A program made the position numbers and the translations under genes. Shown here piece by piece: positions 14,208 through 17,236 of a stretch of 17,236 nucleotides of DNA. Origin of the DNA: an uncultured Flavobacteriales bacterium (GTDB lineage Bacteria > Bacteroidota > Bacteroidia > Flavobacteriales > BACL11); NCBI GenBank assembly GCA_913052655.1, contig CAJXFN010000011.1, positions 1 through 17,236 of the forward strand, in the 5' to 3' direction. Under the pieces are notes generated by a model, which saw only the letters and a list, made by a program, of their open reading frames with translations, was not told the origin of the DNA and made no database searches. Position 1 is the first letter of the stretch. The number at the start of each line of letters is the position of its first letter.

Positions 14208-15500
14208 TTACTTATTTATAAATTTAAAATTCTTACCCGTGTAGATTGCATGATCTCCAAGAGTTTCTTCAATTCTTAACAATTGATTATATTTTGCCAT
14301 TCTATCAGAACGAGAAGAAGATCCTGTTTTGATTTGACCACAATTAAGCGCTACTGCCAAATCTGCAATAGTCGTATCTTCCGTTTCACCCGACCTATGA
14401 CTCATTACAGATGTATAAGAACTATTGTTAGCCATTTTTACAGCATTAATAGTCTCTGTTAAAGTTCCAATTTGATTAACTTTAATTAGTATTGAATTTG
14501 CAATTCCTTTTTCAATTCCTTTATACAGTCTATCAACATTTGTAACAAACAAATCATCTCCAACAAGTTGAACTCTGTCTCCTATCCTGTCGGTTAATTT
14601 TTTCCAACCATTCCAATCATCCTCATCTAACCCATCTTCAATAGATAAAATTGGGTATTTTTCTGTCCAATCCACCCAAAAACCTACCATTTGACTAGGG
14701 GTTAATTTTTCTCCTGTAGATTGGTGAAAATGATACATATTTTCATCAGAATTATAAAATTCGGAAGCTGCGGCATCAATTGCAATATACATGTCTTCAC
14801 CTGGAATATAACCTGCGGATTCAATTGCTTTTAACACGATCTGAATTGCTTCATCATTGGATCCTAAATTAGGAGCAAATCCTCCTTCATCACCTACATT
14901 TGTAGAATAAGCTTTTGATTTTAATTCCGCTTTCAAATGATGGAAAACCTCTGTACCCATTTTTAGAGCCTCAGAAAAACAGCTTGCGCCCACAGGCATT
15001 ACCATAAATTCTTGAAAATCTATACTGTTATCAGCATGAGAACCACCATTTAAGATATTCATCATTGGAATAGGTAATTCTAAAGCATCTGCACCTCCAA
15101 TATAATTAAATAAAAATTGTTCAGATTCTTTAGCAGCAGCTTTTGCACAAGCCAACGAAACAGCCAACATAGCATTAGCACCTAAACTCGCTTTATTTGG
15201 AGTTCCGTCTAAATCAATCATCTTATGATCAATTAATTCCTGTTCTCTTACATCTATTCCATATAACTCTGAATTAATAGATGTCTTAATATTTTGAACC
15301 GCATTTAAAACACCTTTACCTAAATACTTAGATTTGTCCCCATCTCTTAGTTCTACCGCTTCATATTTTCCAGTAGAAGCACCAGAGGGTACAGCTGCTC
15401 TACCCATTACTCCAAGGTCTGTATAGACCTCCGCTTCAACAGTAGGATTTCCTCTAGAATCTAGAATCTGTCTTGCATGTATATTTACAATTCTTCCCAC
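14208..15500 (-). CDS. eno: Enolase
   Basis: A 430-residue glycolytic enzyme converting 2-phosphoglycerate to phosphoenolpyruvate. Active-site residues are complete: Glu164 in DFQEF, Glu205 in VGDEGGFAPN, Mg ligands Asp242 (IDAAASEF), Glu288 (SIEDGLDEDDW) and Asp315 (LVGDD), base Lys340 (ILIKVNQIGT), His368 (SHRSGETED) and Lys391 (QIKTGSSSRSDR). The start codon is GTG 15500, whose first base is the last base of the carA stop (TAGTG); the next residues GRIVNIHARQILDSRGNPT match the family N-terminus, so this start is firm. Coupling to carA translation is likely. It sits between carA and gltA in what looks like one transcript. Confidence 0.97.
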   Translation of the reverse strand: MGRIVNIHARQILDSRGNPTVEAEVYTDLGVMGRAAVPSGASTGKYEAVELRDGDKSKYLGKGVLNAVQNIKTSINSELYGIDVREQELIDHKMIDLDGTPNKASLGANAMLAVSLACAKAAAKESEQFLFNYIGGADALELPIPMMNILNGGSHADNSIDFQEFMVMPVGASCFSEALKMGTEVFHHLKAELKSKAYSTNVGDEGGFAPNLGSNDEAIQIVLKAIESAGYIPGEDMYIAIDAAASEFYNSDENMYHFHQSTGEKLTPSQMVGFWVDWTEKYPILSIEDGLDEDDWNGWKKLTDRIGDRVQLVGDDLFVTNVDRLYKGIEKGIANSILIKVNQIGTLTETINAVKMANNSSYTSVMSHRSGETEDTTIADLAVALNCGQIKTGSSSRSDRMAKYNQLLRIEETLGDHAIYTGKNFKFINK

Positions 15501-16603
15501 TAGCTATTTTTTATATTTTTTACAAATTCATCAAACAAATACCTTGAATCATGAGGACCAGGCGAAGACTCTGGATGATACTGAACAGAAAAACAATTTT
15601 TGTTAGTTAATCTAATACCTTCTACCGTTTCATCATTTAAGTTTATATGAGTAATCTCAACATTTTCATTGTTTAATATATCCTTTTTAGAAATTCCAAA
15701 ACCATGATTTTGAGATGTTACCTCTGCTTTGCCAGTAGATAAATTCTGAACTGGATGGTTAATTCCCCTGTGACCATTATGCATTTTATAAGTTGAAATT
15801 CCTTCAGAAAGAGCTAGAGCTTGATGTCCTAAACAAATCCCAAAAACAGCTCTACCGTCATTAGTTATCTTTTTTACTTCTTCAATTACTTCTGGCATTG
15901 CTGAAGGATCTCCAGGTCCATTTGAGAGGAAAAATCCATTTGGATCCCATTTTTTCATCTCTTCATAAGTAGAATGCATAGGAAATACTTTAAGATAACA
16001 TCCTCTATCAGTTAAACATCTCAATATATTTTTTTTCACACCTAAATCTAACACTGCTATCTTTATATCAGAATTTTCATCTCCAATAAAATAACTTTCC
16101 TTAGTAGTAACAGAAGATGATAATTCTAGTCCTTCCATAGAAGGAACAAGTTTAAGTTGTTCTTTTAATGAGTCGATCTGTAAATTTTCATTAGATATTA
16201 TTGCATTCATAGCACCCTTATCTCTAATGTGTTTTACTAATGACCTTGTATCAACATCAGAAATTACAACTTTATTTTCTTTTTCAAAATATTCTTGTAA
16301 AGACATATCCGCCCTTGGTCTTGAATAACCAGAATTAAAGTTCTTACAAATTAATCCTGCAATTTTCATTCCTTCAGATTCTTCTTCTTCTTTATCCACA
16401 CCATAATTACCAATGTGAGCATTTGTAGTAATCATTAGCTGACCATAATATGATGGATCTGTAAAGACTTCCTGATACCCTGTCATTCCTGTATTAAAAC
16501 ATAATTCACCAGTAGCTGTTCCTATAGCTCCTGCTGATTTACCATAGAAGATTGTTCCATCCTCTAGTACTAAAATTGCTTCTTTTTTATTTAGATATTT
16601 CAT
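15500..16603 (-). CDS. carA: Carbamoyl-phosphate synthase small (glutaminase) subunit
   Basis: A 367-residue subunit that hydrolyses glutamine and passes ammonia to CarB for carbamoyl phosphate, feeding pyrimidine and arginine synthesis. The N-terminal CPSase small-chain domain spans about 8-140 (LEDGTIFYG, GELCFNTGMTGYQEVFTDPS). The class I glutamine amidotransferase domain is about 182-362 with nucleophile Cys257 in GICLGHQ, His343 and Glu345 in QYHPE, and the SNGPGDP oxyanion loop (227-233). carB is not in this window, so the subunits are encoded apart. The gene follows rplQ across a hairpin terminator and overlaps eno by one base. No TAnnTTTG box lies between the hairpin and the start, so its promoter is unclear. 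Confidence 0.96.
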   Translation of the reverse strand: MKYLNKKEAILVLEDGTIFYGKSAGAIGTATGELCFNTGMTGYQEVFTDPSYYGQLMITTNAHIGNYGVDKEEEESEGMKIAGLICKNFNSGYSRPRADMSLQEYFEKENKVVISDVDTRSLVKHIRDKGAMNAIISNENLQIDSLKEQLKLVPSMEGLELSSSVTTKESYFIGDENSDIKIAVLDLGVKKNILRCLTDRGCYLKVFPMHSTYEEMKKWDPNGFFLSNGPGDPSAMPEVIEEVKKITNDGRAVFGICLGHQALALSEGISTYKMHNGHRGINHPVQNLSTGKAEVTSQNHGFGISKKDILNNENVEITHINLNDETVEGIRLTNKNCFSVQYHPESSPGPHDSRYLFDEFVKNIKNS

Positions 16604-16619
16604 ATTTAATTTAAGTTAT

Positions 16620-16653
16620 AAAAAAAGGATAAAACAAAATATGTTTTATCCTT
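16620..16653 (-). terminator. Rho-independent terminator after rplQ
   Basis: AAGGATAAAAC (16625-16635) and GTTTTATCCTT (16643-16653) form a perfect 11-bp stem with a 7-nt loop, followed on the minus strand by five T. It lies between the rplQ stop (16692) and the carA start (16603) and should end, or attenuate, the ribosomal-protein transcript. Confidence 0.8.
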
Positions 16654-16691
16654 AAATTAATATACTCATATTTTATTTTATTTAACCTATA

Positions 16692-17236
16692 TTAGTCTGC
16701 TTTCTCTTCTTCTAAGGTCTCATTAGAATCATCTTTTTTTTCAGATTCCGTTTCAATCTTCTCTTCAGTATTTTCAACATTTTGCTCTTCCTTAGATTCT
16801 TCTATAGGTTCCGTTTCAATTTTCTCTACGGTACTTTCTTCTTCTTTTGTTTCTTCAACCTTTTGTAAAGTTGTTTCTGCATCTATAGTAGAATCCTCAA
16901 CTTTAGAGGTCTTTTCATTTACAATTTCTACATTTTCAGCATCTTTTAATACTGGAGTTGAAGATGCAGATTTCGTGGCTCCTCTTCTTCTAGTTTTCTT
17001 TTTCTTTGGTTTATCAGTAATATAAATTTCATTATAATCTACTAATTCAATATATGCCATCTGAGCATTATCACCTAATCTATTATTAAGTTTAATAATT
17101 CTAGTGTATCCCCCTGGTCGATCTGAAACTTTAGTTGCAATATCTCCAAAAAGTTCCGTAATTGCCTCCTTTTGTTTTAAATAACTAAAAACAGTTCTAC
17201 GAGAATGTGTAGTATCGTTTTTAGATTTTGTAATTA
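16692..17236 (-). CDS. rplQ: 50S ribosomal protein L17 with long acidic C-terminal tail (5' end outside window)
   Basis: The minus-strand frame is open to the window edge; about 56 N-terminal residues are missing. The visible start KNDTTHSRRTVFSYL, then LFGDIA and GGYTRIIKLNNRLGDNAQMA, then YIELVDYNE, is the C-terminal half of the L17 core. An internal ATG at 17060 is not the real start. After the core comes a basic patch (KPKKKKTRRRG) and about 95 residues rich in Glu, Thr, Ser and Lys, ending EEEKAD. Bacteroidota L17 proteins often carry such extensions; the function is unknown, and an acidic disordered tail on the ribosome surface near the exit tunnel is the likely picture. A 63-nt-spaced repeat (EKIETE motif) shows local duplication in the tail. 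In this phylum rpoA normally lies just upstream. Confidence 0.95.
   Translation of the reverse strand, partial: ITKSKNDTTHSRRTVFSYLKQKEAITELFGDIATKVSDRPGGYTRIIKLNNRLGDNAQMAYIELVDYNEIYITDKPKKKKTRRRGATKSASSTPVLKDAENVEIVNEKTSKVEDSTIDAETTLQKVEETKEEESTVEKIETEPIEESKEEQNVENTEEKIETESEKKDDSNETLEEEKAD

Noticed and set aside
17058..17060. ATG 17060 as the L17 start
   Set aside because: The same frame continues upstream to the window edge with clear L17 core sequence.

Overview
The window reads as a gene-dense, AT-rich stretch (about 30% GC over most of its length) of a Bacteroidota genome, most likely Flavobacteriales. The evidence is lineage-typical families (DUF5606, DUF5777 beta-barrel, UMF1-type MFS transporter, a lysophospholipid acyltransferase with HQTYFxD and FPQGTT motifs, L17 with a long acidic tail), starts without Shine-Dalgarno sequences, and repeated Bacteroidota-type -7 promoter boxes (TAnnTTTG) just ahead of transcription-unit heads. 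No tRNA, rRNA, insertion sequence or CRISPR array was seen.

Layout. (1) Positions 1-732, minus strand: an open frame that begins like an L-2-hydroxyglutarate oxidase (FAD-binding GGGIVG motif) and after about 25 codons turns into unrelated, helical, phage-tail-like sequence of about 41% GC. It looks like a chimeric join near 650-662. (2) 782-3833, minus: UMF1 transporter, YceI-family protein, DUF5777 beta-barrel protein and an OB-fold protein in one tight envelope operon. (3) 3929-6074, plus: DUF5606 protein overlapping an M3-family metallopeptidase. (4) 6085-8602, minus: a long-chain acyl-CoA synthetase overlapping a voltage-gated-type potassium channel. (5) 8716-11125, plus: a MarR regulator, a very AT-rich lysophospholipid acyltransferase and a DEAD-box RNA helicase. 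Blocks 4 and 5 diverge around a perfect 40-bp palindrome that is probably the MarR operator. (6) 11109-12833, minus: a UbiD-family decarboxylase, overlapping the helicase tail to tail. (7) 12896-17236, minus: rplQ (5' end outside the window), carA, eno and gltA, a housekeeping cluster with a terminator after rplQ and another after gltA.

How the genes may work together. The MarR divergon joins fatty-acid activation (acyl-CoA synthetase) with phospholipid acylation (PlsC-like), and also carries a membrane ion channel and an RNA helicase, so a membrane-lipid control unit is plausible. The carA-eno-gltA block supplies pyrimidine/arginine precursor synthesis, glycolysis and TCA entry. I do not see a clearly new multi-gene system. 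The points most worth checking are the chimeric left end, the palindromic operator with a second half-site pair inside the acyl-CoA synthetase leader, and the -7 boxes that sit 3-4 nt from several start codons, which suggests leaderless transcripts.
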